Assembly (NCBI RefSeq): GCF_017874315.1
Contig: NZ_JAGGLG010000005.1
Coordinates: 94,869 to 158,868, forward strand
DNA length: 64,000 nucleotides
Origin: Symbiobacterium terraclitae
GTDB taxonomy: Bacteria; Bacillota; Sulfobacillia; Symbiobacteriales; Symbiobacteriaceae
Direction: 5' to 3'
Shown: positions 1 through 8,653 of the stretch, piece after piece
Numbering within the stretch: the first letter of the stretch is position 1
How the letters are laid out: each line of letters begins with the position of its first letter
Position numbers and translations under genes: made by a program
The notes under the pieces: model-generated
The model's input: only the letters and a program-made list of their open reading frames with translations
The model's database searches: none
Told to the model about the DNA's origin: nothing

Positions 1-564
1 GATGCCGTTGGTGAACAGGTCCTGCAGCGAGTTGACGTCGTTGGTGATGCGGACGAGGATCGACCCGGCCGGCCGGGTGTCGAAGAAGCGCAGAGAGAGC
101 GACTGCACGTGGGTGAAGATGCGCGTGCGCAGGTCGTACAGCGCCCGCTGGCCCACCCAGTTGGTGAGCCGGATCCGGGCGTAGTTGGCCAGCCAGTTGA
201 CCAGGTGGACCGCCACCATCGCGCCCACCAGCAGCGCGAGCCGCTCGGTGCGCCCGAAGGGCTCCAGCCAGCGGGTCCAGACGGTGAACCGGACCTCCTC
301 CTCCAGCGCCGCGTCGATGGTCTGAGCGATGAGCCAGGGCACCGCCAGCCGGGTGACCGTCGCCGCCAGCATCGCCAGGCCTGCCAGGAGCACCTGCCGG
401 GTGTAGGGCAGCACGTAGCCGCCCAGCCGCCTCAGCTGGTTCCAGTCGAAGGGCTTCTCGAAGATCTGCTCTTCCTTGTAGTAGAACCGGTCTGCGTTCT
501 CGCTCCGCTCGGGCCGCCCCCGGTGGTGCAGCTCGCGGGCGGTGCGGTACTCACCCATCCCCAT
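1..564 (-). CDS. ABC exporter subunit, N-terminal part (partial)
   Basis: The first 188 codons of an ABC exporter half-transporter run off the left edge. The visible part is a cytoplasmic N-terminus followed by the start of the type-I exporter membrane domain (hydrophobic stretches at about residues 50-75 and 90-110) and the conserved intracellular-loop region ending in R-I-T-N-D-V-N. The ATPase domain lies outside the window. The ATG at 564 overlaps the stop of the upstream ABC gene (TGATG) and has a G-rich ribosome site eight bases away; a second in-frame ATG lies at 558. With its neighbour it should form a heterodimeric multidrug-type exporter of the BmrCD/TM287-288 class. The partner has the degenerate site, so this subunit is expected to carry the consensus catalytic glutamate. 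Confidence 0.85.
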   Translation of the reverse strand, partial: MGMGEYRTARELHHRGRPERSENADRFYYKEEQIFEKPFDWNQLRRLGGYVLPYTRQVLLAGLAMLAATVTRLAVPWLIAQTIDAALEEEVRFTVWTRWLEPFGRTERLALLVGAMVAVHLVNWLANYARIRLTNWVGQRALYDLRTRIFTHVQSLSLRFFDTRPAGSILVRITNDVNSLQDLFTNGI

Positions 565-2360
565 CAGCGGCACCCCCCGTCCCCGGCAGCCTTCCGGGCC
601 TGCTGCTCCTCGTGGTCGCGGAACTGGATGTCGTAGATGGCGCGGTAGACGCCGCCCATGTCCAGCAGCTGCTCGTGGGTGCCCCGCTCCACGATCCGGC
701 CCGCGTCCAGCACCAGGATCTCGTCGGCGTGCTTCAGCGAGGAGAGCCGGTGTGCGATGATGAACGTCGTGCGCCCCGCCATCGCATTGCGCAGGGCCGC
801 CTGGATCTCGTGCTCGGTCTCCATGTCCACCGACGCCGTGGCATCGTCGAGGATGAGGATGCGCGGGTTGTTAAGGATCGCACGGGCGATGGCGATGCGC
901 TGCTTCTGCCCGCCCGATAGGCCCATGCCCCGCTCGCCGACGATGGTGTCGTAGCCCTGCGGCAGCTCCATGATGAAGTCGTGGGCCCGGGCCAGCTTGG
1001 CCGCCGCCACGATCTCCTCCATCGTGGCCGACCGCCGGCCGTAGGCGATGTTCTCCCGGATGGTCGCCGACCAGAGGAAGGTCTCCTGCAGCACGATGCC
1101 GATCTGGCTGCGCAGGTCGACCAGGTCCAGCTTGCGCACGTCCACCCCGTCCACGGTCACCCGGCCCCGGGTCACGTCGTAGAACCGGGGGATCAGGGAG
1201 ACCAGCGTCGACTTGCCGGAGCCGGTGCCGCCGATCAGCCCGATCACGCTTCCGGGCGGGGCGTCCAGGTCGATGTCCACGAGCGCCGGGTGGTCGGTGA
1301 TCTCCTTCGTGTCAGGCCGGGGCGTATCGTACTGGAAGGTGACCCCCTCAAAGCGCACGTGGCCCTTCATCCGCGGCAGCCGCACCGCATCGGGCGCCGT
1401 CTGCACGGCTACGGGGTGGTCCAGTACCTCCAGCAGCCGCTCACCCGAGGCCACGGCCTGGGTCAGCTCGTTGATGCGGTAGCCGATCTCCCGCATGGGC
1501 CAGATCCAGTACCAGATCAGGCTGTTGAAGGCGACCAGCTCGCCCAGCGAGAGCTCGCCCCGGATCACCAGCAGGCCGCCGTAGGAGAGCATCAGCGTGA
1601 GGGCCAGGTTGGAGAGCAGTTCGATCACGGGGAAGAAGCGGGCCCAGAGCCCCGAGGTGTTCAGGTTCGCCCTCAGGTACTCCTCGTTGTGGGCGGCGAA
1701 CTTCTCCACCTCGTACCGCTCCCGGGCGAACGCCTTGACGGTGCGCATCCCGCTCAGGTTCTCCTGGGTGGCGGTGGAGAGGCCGGCCAGCGCCTCCCGC
1801 ACCCGGGTGAAGGCCGGGTGCACCTGCCGCTCGAAGCGCATCACCACCACCAGCAGGAAGGGCATGGCCAGCAGGGTGACCAGCGTGAGCTTCACCGACA
1901 TGGAGAGCATGACGACCAGCGAGAAGATCGTCATGAAGAAGACGTCCATCAGGTGGACGAAGCCGAAGGAGAGGAACATGCGGAAGGCCTCGACATCCGC
2001 GGTCACGCGCGACATCAGGTCTCCGGTGTGGGCGTTGTCGTAGAACTTGAAGTGCAGGTACTGGAGCTTGTCGTACAGGGCGTTGCGCAGGTCCATCGTC
2101 GCGTTCTGGCCGAAGACCTGGCCCAGATACTGGCGGCCGAAGTTGAGTACGGCCCGCACCAGAGCCACCGCCAGCACGGCGCCGGCCCAGTAGGGCAGCT
2201 CGGCGAACTGCCGCCCCTTGATCACCCGGTCGATCAGCTGCTCCAGCAGCCACGGACGCACCAGCCCGACGGCGGTGAGCACCGCCATGGCCACCACCGA
2301 ACCCAGCCCCCACGCCAGGTACGGAAGGTAGAAGCGCCTGAGGCGCATGAACACTTGCAT
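564..2360 (-). CDS. ABC exporter subunit with degenerate catalytic site
   Basis: A 598-residue half-transporter: six-helix membrane domain at about residues 15-310, then an ATPase domain with Walker A GGTGSGKST (377-385), signature LSGGQ (481-485), Walker B ILILDD (501-506) and the H-loop histidine at 537. The residue after the Walker B aspartate is aspartate, not the usual catalytic glutamate. That is the hallmark of the degenerate-site subunit in heterodimeric exporters such as BmrC or TM287. The next gene starts inside its stop codon, so the two are translated together. The start at 2360 follows a GGGAGTGG site. The likely role is efflux of lipids or hydrophobic drugs across the plasma membrane; the substrate cannot be told. 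Confidence 0.93.
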   Translation of the reverse strand: MQVFMRLRRFYLPYLAWGLGSVVAMAVLTAVGLVRPWLLEQLIDRVIKGRQFAELPYWAGAVLAVALVRAVLNFGRQYLGQVFGQNATMDLRNALYDKLQYLHFKFYDNAHTGDLMSRVTADVEAFRMFLSFGFVHLMDVFFMTIFSLVVMLSMSVKLTLVTLLAMPFLLVVVMRFERQVHPAFTRVREALAGLSTATQENLSGMRTVKAFARERYEVEKFAAHNEEYLRANLNTSGLWARFFPVIELLSNLALTLMLSYGGLLVIRGELSLGELVAFNSLIWYWIWPMREIGYRINELTQAVASGERLLEVLDHPVAVQTAPDAVRLPRMKGHVRFEGVTFQYDTPRPDTKEITDHPALVDIDLDAPPGSVIGLIGGTGSGKSTLVSLIPRFYDVTRGRVTVDGVDVRKLDLVDLRSQIGIVLQETFLWSATIRENIAYGRRSATMEEIVAAAKLARAHDFIMELPQGYDTIVGERGMGLSGGQKQRIAIARAILNNPRILILDDATASVDMETEHEIQAALRNAMAGRTTFIIAHRLSSLKHADEILVLDAGRIVERGTHEQLLDMGGVYRAIYDIQFRDHEEQQARKAAGDGGCR

Positions 2361-2510
2361 GTACGGAACCCACTCCCTTGCGTTATCGGTTGCTCAACCC
2401 GTCTCTGCAAGATTCGCCCAGAAACCCGGCAATCCTTTCGCCAACCGTACAGTGCAGGGACTTTACTATTAACCTGGCGCGCCTGAAGGCGCGGCGGCAA
2501 ACAGTTCGAC

Positions 2511-2539
2511 TTGCTCCGCCGTGCGCAGGGTAGTATCAT
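2511..2539 (+). promoter_or_regulatory. candidate promoter of the NUDIX gene
   Basis: TTGCTC at 2511-2516 and TATCAT at 2534-2539 are 17 bases apart, about 40 bases before the NUDIX start. The -10 box matches the consensus at five of six positions, the -35 box only at the first three. Confidence 0.35.
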
Positions 2540-2579
2540 GGTCGAAACAGGGCCCGACAGAGATGGAGGGGTGTGTGCC

Positions 2580-3023
2580 ATGCAACACCTGCGACGACAC
2601 CTCTCCGCCGGCGGCCTCGTCTTGAACAAGGGCGCGATCCTCCTGGTCCGGAACCGGCGCGGTCACTGGGGCCTACCCAAGGGCCACTGGGAGCCCGGGG
2701 AACTCCTGGAGGAGACCGCGGCGCGCGAGGTGCTCGAGGAGACGGGACTCGAGGTGGCCATCGGCGACCTCGCCTTCATCACCGAGTTCCGCAACTATGA
2801 GGCCAGGGAGCATCTGGTCCAGTTCTTCTTCGGGGCGACGTTGCTCGGTGGCTCCATCACGCCCGCCCCCGGCGAGATCTCCGGGGTGAAGTGGGTACCG
2901 ACCAGCGAGGTCGGGCAGTACATTCGCTGGCGCCCCTGGCTAGAGCCGCTGACGCACTGGCTGAACGGCGGTACGGTTCGCTACCATTCCTTCCCAGACC
3001 CTTCACGCAACAGGATCCGCTAA
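2580..3023 (+). CDS. NUDIX hydrolase
   Basis: A 147-residue NUDIX protein. The full NUDIX box G-x5-E-x7-REVLEETGL is present at about residues 34-56, so the metal-binding glutamates are intact. Such enzymes hydrolyse a nucleoside diphosphate linked to another group; the length and the LPKGHWEPGE lead-in resemble the diadenosine polyphosphate (Ap4A) and MutT-like branch. The open frame reaches back to 2511, but the ATG at 2580 is preceded by GGAGGGG at eight bases, which decides the start. It is a single gene, divergent from the ABC pair and followed by a strong hairpin. The substrate is not determinable. Confidence 0.9.
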   Translation: MQHLRRHLSAGGLVLNKGAILLVRNRRGHWGLPKGHWEPGELLEETAAREVLEETGLEVAIGDLAFITEFRNYEAREHLVQFFFGATLLGGSITPAPGEISGVKWVPTSEVGQYIRWRPWLEPLTHWLNGGTVRYHSFPDPSRNRIR

Positions 3024-3030
3024 TCCCCGG

Positions 3031-3058
3031 GGCCGGGGGCTCTCCAGAGCCCCCGGCC
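3031..3058 (+). terminator. GC-rich hairpin after NUDIX gene
   Basis: Two 13-base arms, beginning GGCCGGGGGC and closing with the exact complement, form a very stable hairpin seven bases after the NUDIX stop. No U-run follows, which is common in GC-rich genomes. Confidence 0.6.
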
Positions 3059-3250
3059 TCCTGTCGCGTGATCGCGCAATAACTTCAGCATTGTGATAGC
3101 CAAACCATTAGATATGTGATAGCATTTCCATGAGGTCCAAATCAACCCAGCAAGGGGGGTCTCTTCGCACTTTGGTAAGACGTTTTACATAACTGTCAGC
3201 GCCAGATCCGTGTACGCTTCTGAGAAGCCCACACTGCAGGAGGTGCCAAC

Positions 3251-5110
3251 GTGCGGTTCACACTTTCCGCCAAGCTGGCCGCCGCCTTTGCAGCCGTGGC
3301 GGTGGCCATCTCGCTTGTTGCCGTCTACGTCACGCTTTCGCTGCAGGCAGTCAGCGGCCAGTACCGCTCGGTAGTCGAGCGCATTCAGCCCGCAGCCACA
3401 CACATGGCGAACGTCATCGCCGCCCTCAACGCCCAGGAGTCGGGGGCGCGGGGGTATGCGCTGTACCAGGACGTTCTGTTCCGAACCGACTACGAAGAGG
3501 CCACCCTCCTGCTGGAAGAGGAGCTTGCGGCCCTCCGGGCCGCGCTGGACGATCCGAACCACATCAAGGTGGTCGACCTGATTGCGGAGAACAGCGCCAA
3601 GTACCAGGCGGTGGCCGCGGATGCCTTCGCCAAGATCTCGGCAGGGAACCCCGGCGGCGGTGCGTCGGTCATGCGGACCCGAGGTGAGCCCCTCAGCCAG
3701 CAGGTGAGGGACCTGGCCGAACAGCTCCAGGTGAACCTGGACCGAGCGGCTGCGGATGCCGCCGACGCCGCCATGGCGCGGGCGCAGCAGGCACAGGTGG
3801 GCGCGGCTGTGGCTGTCGCCGTCGGCCTGCTGCTGAGCCTGCTGTACGGTCGGTTCCTCGCCAGGAGCATCGCCCGCCCTGTGCGCCAGGCGGCCACGGT
3901 GGCGCAGCAGCTGGCAGCAGGCGACCTGACGGTGCCCGAGGTGCGCGTGCGGGGCAACGACGAGATCGCAGACCTCGGCCGCGCCGTCAACCGGATGGTC
4001 GTCGACCTGCGGACACTGATCGAGGGCATCCAGCGCAACACGGATGCCGTGACCGAAACCTCGCAGCAGCTGGCGGTCGCCTCCGATGAGTCGGCGCGTG
4101 CGGCGGAGGAGGTCGCGCGGGCGATCTCCGAGGTGGCCGGCGGCGCAGCAGGTCAGGCTGAGGAGGCCAGCGCGGTCCAGGCCCGGGTGATCGACCTGCA
4201 GCAGGCGGTGCGGCAGATTGCCTCCGCCGCCGCGACGTCGGCCGACGAGGTGCAGCGCGCCGCCGCGATGGCGACGGACGTGCTGCAGGCGCTGACCCAG
4301 GCCGCACACGACGCCAACGATGCTGCGCAGGCCTCCGCCGAGGCGGCGGCGACGGCTCGCACCGGCTCCGATGCGATCGGCGTCGCCCTCGCGGGCATGG
4401 AGCGCATCCGGCAGGCGGCAGAGGAGACCGCCCGGCGCATCAGCGACCTCAGCGCGCTCTCGGGGGAGATCGGTCAGATCACCGCCACCATCTCGGAGAT
4501 CGCCGAGCAGACCAACCTCCTCGCCCTCAACGCCGCCATCGAGGCGGCGAGGGCCGGGGAACACGGCCGGGGCTTCGCCGTCGTGGCTCAGGAGGTCAGG
4601 ACCCTCGCCGAGCGTTCGGCCGCGTCCGCCGCGGAGATCGACCGGCTGGTCGCGGACATCCGGGAGCGCACCGAGCAGGCGGTGCAGGCAACGGAGGTGA
4701 CCGCCTCCGAGGCCAACGCGGGCTACCAGACGGCGCAGGAGGCCCGGCAGGCGCTGGAGGGCATTCTGCAGACGGCCAACGCCGGTGCGGCCAAGGTCGA
4801 GCAGATCGCCGAGGGCGTGCGGACCATCCACGAGCGGGTCGCGAGCCTCGCGCAGGCCTTCGACGCCCTCGCCGCCAACAGCGAGGAGAACTCGGCGGCC
4901 ACCGAGCAGATGGCGGAGGACGTGAGCCAGGTGGCTCAGAGCGCAGCACACATCGGGGATGTCTCCCGCGCCAACGCGGCGGCCGCCCAGGAGGTCTCCG
5001 CCTCCGTGGAGGAGCTGACGGGGGCGGCCGAGGAGGTCTCGGCGGCCGCGAGCTCGCTGACCCAGACCGCCGATGCGCTCCGGGACCAGGTGAGGCAGTT
5101 CAGGCTGTGA
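3251..5110 (+). CDS. methyl-accepting chemotaxis protein
   Basis: A 619-residue chemoreceptor. It has a membrane helix at about 8-31, an extracellular helical sensor of about 150 residues resembling CHASE3, a second membrane helix at about 181-203, a HAMP linker to about 256, and a long cytoplasmic coiled coil. The conserved hairpin tip ([20 protein letters not shown], 417-436) contacts CheA and CheW. It senses an unknown ligand and controls the flagellar motor through CheA. The GTG start is set by GGAGGTG at 3239-3245. The last 11 bases overlap the end of the convergent radical SAM gene. About 190 bases of non-coding leader precede it, with a direct repeat TGTGATAGC at 3092 and 3115. No chemotaxis gene is adjacent. 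Confidence 0.93.
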   Translation: MRFTLSAKLAAAFAAVAVAISLVAVYVTLSLQAVSGQYRSVVERIQPAATHMANVIAALNAQESGARGYALYQDVLFRTDYEEATLLLEEELAALRAALDDPNHIKVVDLIAENSAKYQAVAADAFAKISAGNPGGGASVMRTRGEPLSQQVRDLAEQLQVNLDRAAADAADAAMARAQQAQVGAAVAVAVGLLLSLLYGRFLARSIARPVRQAATVAQQLAAGDLTVPEVRVRGNDEIADLGRAVNRMVVDLRTLIEGIQRNTDAVTETSQQLAVASDESARAAEEVARAISEVAGGAAGQAEEASAVQARVIDLQQAVRQIASAAATSADEVQRAAAMATDVLQALTQAAHDANDAAQASAEAAATARTGSDAIGVALAGMERIRQAAEETARRISDLSALSGEIGQITATISEIAEQTNLLALNAAIEAARAGEHGRGFAVVAQEVRTLAERSAASAAEIDRLVADIRERTEQAVQATEVTASEANAGYQTAQEARQALEGILQTANAGAAKVEQIAEGVRTIHERVASLAQAFDALAANSEENSAATEQMAEDVSQVAQSAAHIGDVSRANAAAAQEVSASVEELTGAAEEVSAAASSLTQTADALRDQVRQFRL

Positions 5111-6206
5111 CCGGCGCCGCGCGGCGCGTGCGGAAGTCCACGCCCGGGTAGTACATCTCAGCCACCAGCAGGTTCGGGCCCGTGCAGCCCGCCTCGGGGC
5201 AGTAGCAGTTGAAGGGCGCAAACCGCGGGTGGCGCTGCCACCGCTCGAAGACGTCCTCCAGCCGGTCGGCGCGGATGTTCCCCAGCGGGGGCACTGCGGC
5301 GAAGTCGGTCACCCGCACGTCGCCGCTGAACGCGTCGATGTTGAGCCGGTTCCGCCCGTCGGGGCAGTTGCGCACGGTCACGTTGGGCGCCTTCCGCACC
5401 GCGGCCAGGATCTCCTGGTCCTCCGGCAGCGGGCTGCACGGGAAGAACGGGAAGGTGCCGAACAGCACCCACAGGTCCGGGTCGCGCTCGGCCAGGAGCC
5501 GGCGCACCGCCTCCCGGAACTCGTCCAGGGGAAGCACCGGCAGGTCGGCCGCCCAGTCGGACGGGTACATCGGGTGCACCTCGTGCCGGCGGCAGCCCAG
5601 CTCGGCGAGGAAGCGGTTCATGCGGCCCAGGTGACCGGCGGTCTCGCGGTTCACCATCGACTCGGCCGAGACGAAGCACCCCTGCGCCGCCAGGGCCCGG
5701 GCGTTCTCCACGATGCGCGTGTAGAGCACCTCCGAGGCGGCCGGCGAGACGTCCTGCCGCCCGTGCCCCCAGACGGTGCGGTGGAAGTGCTCCACGTCGC
5801 GGTAGTTCCACGTGATGTGGAAGACGTCCACGTACGGGGCGATCAGCTCGTAGCGCCCCAGCTCGAAGGTCAGGTTGGTGTTGACCTGCGTCTTCAGCCC
5901 CCGGTCCCCGGCGTACTGCAGCAGCGGCAGCACGAAGGAGCGGAGGGCCGCCAGCGAGCCGCTCAGCTCGCCGCCGGTCAGGCTGAGCGTCAGCAGCCCC
6001 TCCACCTCGTCCAGGCGCCTGAGGATCAGGTCCAGCGGCAGGCGGTCGGGCTCCTGCGCCACCAGCGAGTCCCCCACGGCGCAGTGGCGGCAGCGCAGAT
6101 TGCACCAGTTGGAGACGGTGATCTCCACGCTGGTGAGGCGATGGCGGCCCTCCCGACGAGTCCGGTAGGGCTCCCACAGATCAGGCATCAGTTCGGTCTC
6201 CCCCAC
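5100..6206 (-). CDS. yfkAB: radical SAM / CxCxxxxC protein, YfkAB type
   Basis: A 368-residue radical SAM enzyme. The cluster motif C-x3-C-x2-C is at C35, C39 and C42, followed by the TGGE SAM-binding element. Near the C-terminus a second cysteine set, C334-Y-C336-x4-C341, gives the CxCxxxxC signature of the YfkA/YfkB family, here as one fused polypeptide. The second cysteine group probably holds an auxiliary Fe-S cluster. The reaction is unknown for the family. The GTG at 6206 is chosen because GGAGGGGGAG lies seven bases before it; an ATG at 6188 is the alternative. It is transcribed toward the chemoreceptor and overlaps its 3' end by 11 bases. Confidence 0.88.
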   Translation of the reverse strand: MGETELMPDLWEPYRTRREGRHRLTSVEITVSNWCNLRCRHCAVGDSLVAQEPDRLPLDLILRRLDEVEGLLTLSLTGGELSGSLAALRSFVLPLLQYAGDRGLKTQVNTNLTFELGRYELIAPYVDVFHITWNYRDVEHFHRTVWGHGRQDVSPAASEVLYTRIVENARALAAQGCFVSAESMVNRETAGHLGRMNRFLAELGCRRHEVHPMYPSDWAADLPVLPLDEFREAVRRLLAERDPDLWVLFGTFPFFPCSPLPEDQEILAAVRKAPNVTVRNCPDGRNRLNIDAFSGDVRVTDFAAVPPLGNIRADRLEDVFERWQRHPRFAPFNCYCPEAGCTGPNLLVAEMYYPGVDFRTRRAAPVTA

Positions 6207-6255
6207 GTCGCGCTCCCCCTCCGTAAGTCATCACGTGTTTCGTCGTCTGCGCGCC

Positions 6256-6279
6256 AGGCGGACCCGTAAGGGTCCGCCT
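6256..6279 (-). terminator. hairpin between glpP and yfkAB
   Basis: A perfect 10-base inverted repeat, AGGCGGACCC with a four-base loop, lies in the gap after glpP. There is no U-run on this strand. Confidence 0.5.
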
Positions 6280-6321
6280 TACGCTTATGTGGCTGCGGTC
6301 CGGTTCAGGCTCGGGGACGGC

Positions 6322-6963
6322 TCATCCGCCGCAGCGGACGGCCTCCGCGAACGCCGCTGGCTCCAGGTTCCACAGGGCGGTGCTGCTGGTGGAGACGCCG
6401 GACGCCCCCGCCTGCAGCGCCCTGCCCACCTCCCTGGGGCTGCGCACCAGCCCGCCGGCGATGATCAGTGTGTTGGGCAGCTGGGTCCGGATGGCCGCCA
6501 CGGCCCGGGGGATGATCCCGGGCAGCACCTCCACCACCTCGGCCCGGCTGGACCGGGCGGCCTCGATCCCCGTGGTCAGCGACTGGGAGTCCAGCAGGAA
6601 GAGCCGCTGCAGGGGCGTGAGCCCCAGCCGCCGGGCGGTCTGCACCAGGCCCGTCCGGGTGGTGATGAGCCCCGCCGGGCGCGCCTTTTCGGCCAGGTAC
6701 TCCAGGGCCTCCTCGTCCCGCCCCAGACCGCCGATGAAGTCCAGGTGGACGAAGAGGAGCTTCCCCGCCTCCGCCACCGCATCCCCCACGGCGCTCAGGC
6801 GCCCGATGCTGGTGGAGAGCAGGAAGACGGCCCGGCAGCGCGACGCCAGCGCCTCCGGGAGCAGCTCCTCGTCGCGCACGGAGGCGATCACCGGATGCTC
6901 CCTCAGCGCCTCCGCCAGGGCGGCCCCGCCCTTGCTGCGCCTCCGCTCGGCCACGGTCATCAT
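6322..6963 (-). CDS. glpP: glycerol-3-phosphate responsive antiterminator
   Basis: A 213-residue GlpP-family protein. In Bacillus, GlpP with glycerol-3-phosphate prevents termination in the leaders of glycerol-use mRNAs. The TIM-barrel-like fold shows conserved blocks FVHLDFIGGL, LITTR, LLDSQSL, EVLPGIIP and IIAGGLV along its length, with a glycine-rich phosphate-binding end. It follows the ArsC-like selenoprotein candidate by only 13 bases, so both are probably on one transcript. Two ATG codons in a row begin it (6963 and 6960). No glpF, glpK or glpD gene is in the window, so its targets are elsewhere. Confidence 0.92.
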   Translation of the reverse strand: MMTVAERRRSKGGAALAEALREHPVIASVRDEELLPEALASRCRAVFLLSTSIGRLSAVGDAVAEAGKLLFVHLDFIGGLGRDEEALEYLAEKARPAGLITTRTGLVQTARRLGLTPLQRLFLLDSQSLTTGIEAARSSRAEVVEVLPGIIPRAVAAIRTQLPNTLIIAGGLVRSPREVGRALQAGASGVSTSSTALWNLEPAAFAEAVRCGG

Positions 6964-6976
6964 CTCGCTTTCGCCG

Positions 6977-7345
6977 TTATTCCCGCCCCTCCAGCAACTC
7001 CTCGAGGCTGGGGGCGTCGTAGCCCACCACCACCCGGTCGCCCCGCACGACCACGGGGCGGCGCCAGAGGCCGGGCTCCGCCGCCAGCAGGGCGATCAGC
7101 TCGTCCTCGCTGAGGTCGCGCTCCGCCAGCCCCAGCTCCTTGTACCGCCGGCTCCGGGTGGAGAGCAGGTCGCGCGCACCGCCCGGCAGGCGGGCCGCCA
7201 GCCACCGCACCTCCTCCGGGGTGGGCTTCTCCTTGAAGTAGCGCCGCTCGGCGACGCGCACCGGCTTCGAGTCAAGCAACTGCTTGGCCTTCTGACACGA
7301 GGTTCACGTCGGATAGGTATAGAAGGTAACCTCTGCCACGGTCAC
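6977..7345 (-). CDS. ArsC/Spx-like thioredoxin-fold protein with in-frame UGA (probable selenocysteine)
   Basis: The frame read from the GTG at 7345 gives about 122 residues and resembles Spx/MgsR/ArsC throughout: VTFYTYPT-U-TSC-QKAK at the N-terminus, a LLSTRS block in the middle, and the LWRRPVVV and VGYD elements near the end. The first cysteine of the usual CxxC is replaced by an in-frame TGA at 7304-7306 (codon 14); the second Cys is intact (codon 17). There is no other stop, and similarity runs straight through the TGA. A short hairpin (CAAGC / GCTTG) starts 17 bases after the TGA, where a bacterial SECIS would sit. Ribosome site AGGAGG is at 7351-7356; GTG at 7348 or 7339 are alternative starts. 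A nonsense mutation is the competing reading. Without recoding, only a fragment from about 7279 would be translated. Confidence 0.75.
7273..7286 (-). promoter_or_regulatory. candidate SECIS hairpin
   Basis: CAAGCAGTTGCTTG reads as a palindromic stem with a small G/U-containing loop, 17 bases downstream of the in-frame TGA. Bacterial SECIS elements are stem-loops inside the coding region at about this distance. The assignment depends on the selenocysteine reading and is not proven. Confidence 0.4.
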
Positions 7346-7400
7346 CACCACCTCCTGCACGATAGATACCACTTCGTGACATGTCTGTCCTGCCCCCGCC

Positions 7401-7426
7401 GGGGCCGGGGGAAGCCCCCGGGCCCC
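7401..7426 (-). terminator. hairpin after the ThrE-type exporter pair
   Basis: GGGGCCGGGGG and CCCCCGGGCCCC pair with one bulged G and a three-base loop, just after the stop at 7430. Confidence 0.55.
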
Positions 7427-7429
7427 GCG

Positions 7430-7849
7430 TCAGCGCCTTCGGGCCCAGCGCCGGAACAGCACGGTCGGGACGGTCAGGCCCGCAGCCAGCGTTCCGGCGT
7501 AGAGGAGCGCCCGCGCGAGCTGCCAGGCGCCCCCGGCAAGGTCGCTGCGCGACAGCATCAGCATGCCCCGGTAGGCGATGATCCCCGGCACCAGCGGGAA
7601 GAGGCCCGGGATGACGAAGAGGATCGCCGGCCGGTGAAGCAGCCGGGCCAGCGCCTCCGCCAGCACGCCCAGCACGATCGCACCGGCGAAGATCGCCGCC
7701 GGCTCAGGGGCGCCCATCCGGCGGGAGAGGTCGAACCCGGCCCAGGCCATGAGCCCGCACAGGCCCGCCCAGGGAACGGTGGCGCGGGGCGAGCGGAAGG
7801 AGACGGCGATGGCGGCGGCCGTGATGAAGGCGAAGGGATAGGTGATCAC
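7430..7849 (-). CDS. threonine/serine exporter small subunit (YjjB / ThrE C-terminal type)
   Basis: A 139-residue integral membrane protein with about five hydrophobic helices and the block VIPGLFPLVPG typical of the YjjB-like half of ThrE exporters. In Corynebacterium one ThrE polypeptide holds both halves; here, as in many Firmicutes, the halves are separate genes. Its GTG start (7849) overlaps the stop of the large subunit (GTGA), and GGGAGGGG lies nine bases upstream, so expression is translationally coupled. It probably exports threonine, serine or another small metabolite. The open frame continues far upstream, but that part is a shadow of the neighbour. Confidence 0.85.
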   Translation of the reverse strand: MITYPFAFITAAAIAVSFRSPRATVPWAGLCGLMAWAGFDLSRRMGAPEPAAIFAGAIVLGVLAEALARLLHRPAILFVIPGLFPLVPGIIAYRGMLMLSRSDLAGGAWQLARALLYAGTLAAGLTVPTVLFRRWARRR

Positions 7850-8610
7850 AGGATCGCCCCTCCCCCCACGAGGAAGAGCGCGGATCCCACCCCGGCGGCC
7901 AGCGCCGTCACCTTGACGAACGCCTCGAGGCCCCGGGCGGTGGCGCTCACCAGGTCGCCCGCGATCGCGTCCCGCAGGGCGTTGGTGAAGGCCAGCCCCG
8001 GCACCAGGATCATGATGCCGCCGGCCACCACGGGTCCCACTGGAACCCCGAGCCACCGGTTGAGCAGCGTCGCGCCGAAGACCGCGTTGGCCCCCGCGAT
8101 CAGGTCGCTGACGGCGTCCGGCAGCCCCAGCCACCGGCAGATGCGCTCGCCGCCCTGCACGACGAGGTTGACGAGAAAGGCGGGCAGCACGCCAGGCAGC
8201 GTTCCGCCCACCAGCATCGTGCACGCCGCCGCAGCCAGGCCGCTGGCCGGCACGTCCATCCAGGCGGGCAGCGGCGAGGGCTGCCCGGCGATCTGCCGCA
8301 CGCGCCTGAGGGCCTCTCCGGGGTCCAGCGGCTGTCCGGCCAGGGTGCGCGAGAGTTCGTTGATCGAGCTGATCCGGTCCAGGGCGATGGTGCGCTGCCG
8401 CACCCGGCGCACGACGGTGGTCTCCTCGTCGGTGCGGCTGATGAAGATGCCGGTCGGCGTGGCGTAGATGTCGGGCTCGCCCGCCCCGTAGGCGCGCAGG
8501 ATGCGGGCGACCGTGTCCTCCACCCGGGCGACGTCCGCCCCGGACTGCAGCAGGACGACGCCGGCCTCGGCGGCGACCTGCAGCGCGGCCGCGTGTCTGT
8601 CTGAAGCCAT
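7846..8610 (-). CDS. threonine/serine exporter large subunit (YjjP / ThrE N-terminal type, DUF1212)
   Basis: A 254-residue protein: a soluble N-terminal region to about residue 115 with the conserved SGADVARVEDT and TPTGIFIS blocks, then about five membrane helices with the motif GGIMILVPGLAFTNALRD. These are family features of the YjjP/ThrE_1 domain, which in E. coli works with YjjB to export succinate and in Corynebacterium exports threonine. The ATG follows GAGGTG at seven bases. It is coupled to the downstream YjjB-like gene by a four-base overlap. Confidence 0.87.
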   Translation of the reverse strand: MASDRHAAALQVAAEAGVVLLQSGADVARVEDTVARILRAYGAGEPDIYATPTGIFISRTDEETTVVRRVRQRTIALDRISSINELSRTLAGQPLDPGEALRRVRQIAGQPSPLPAWMDVPASGLAAAACTMLVGGTLPGVLPAFLVNLVVQGGERICRWLGLPDAVSDLIAGANAVFGATLLNRWLGVPVGPVVAGGIMILVPGLAFTNALRDAIAGDLVSATARGLEAFVKVTALAAGVGSALFLVGGGAIL

Positions 8611-8653
8611 TGCAGTTCACCTCAACCGGTCGGGGCGGGGGCGGCCCGCGGCC

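Noticed and set aside
981..2486. A 501-codon open frame on the plus strand
   Set aside because: It lies antisense to the ABC exporter gene, is rich in His, Gly, Gln and Pro, and has no family blocks; typical of shadow frames in GC-rich DNA.
3059..3250. Riboswitch in the chemoreceptor leader
   Set aside because: Looked for the cyclic-di-GMP type core motifs and found none; only a short direct repeat is present.
3185..5221. A 678-codon frame on the minus strand
   Set aside because: Complementary to the chemoreceptor, low-complexity Arg/Gly/His sequence; the chemoreceptor has complete domains.
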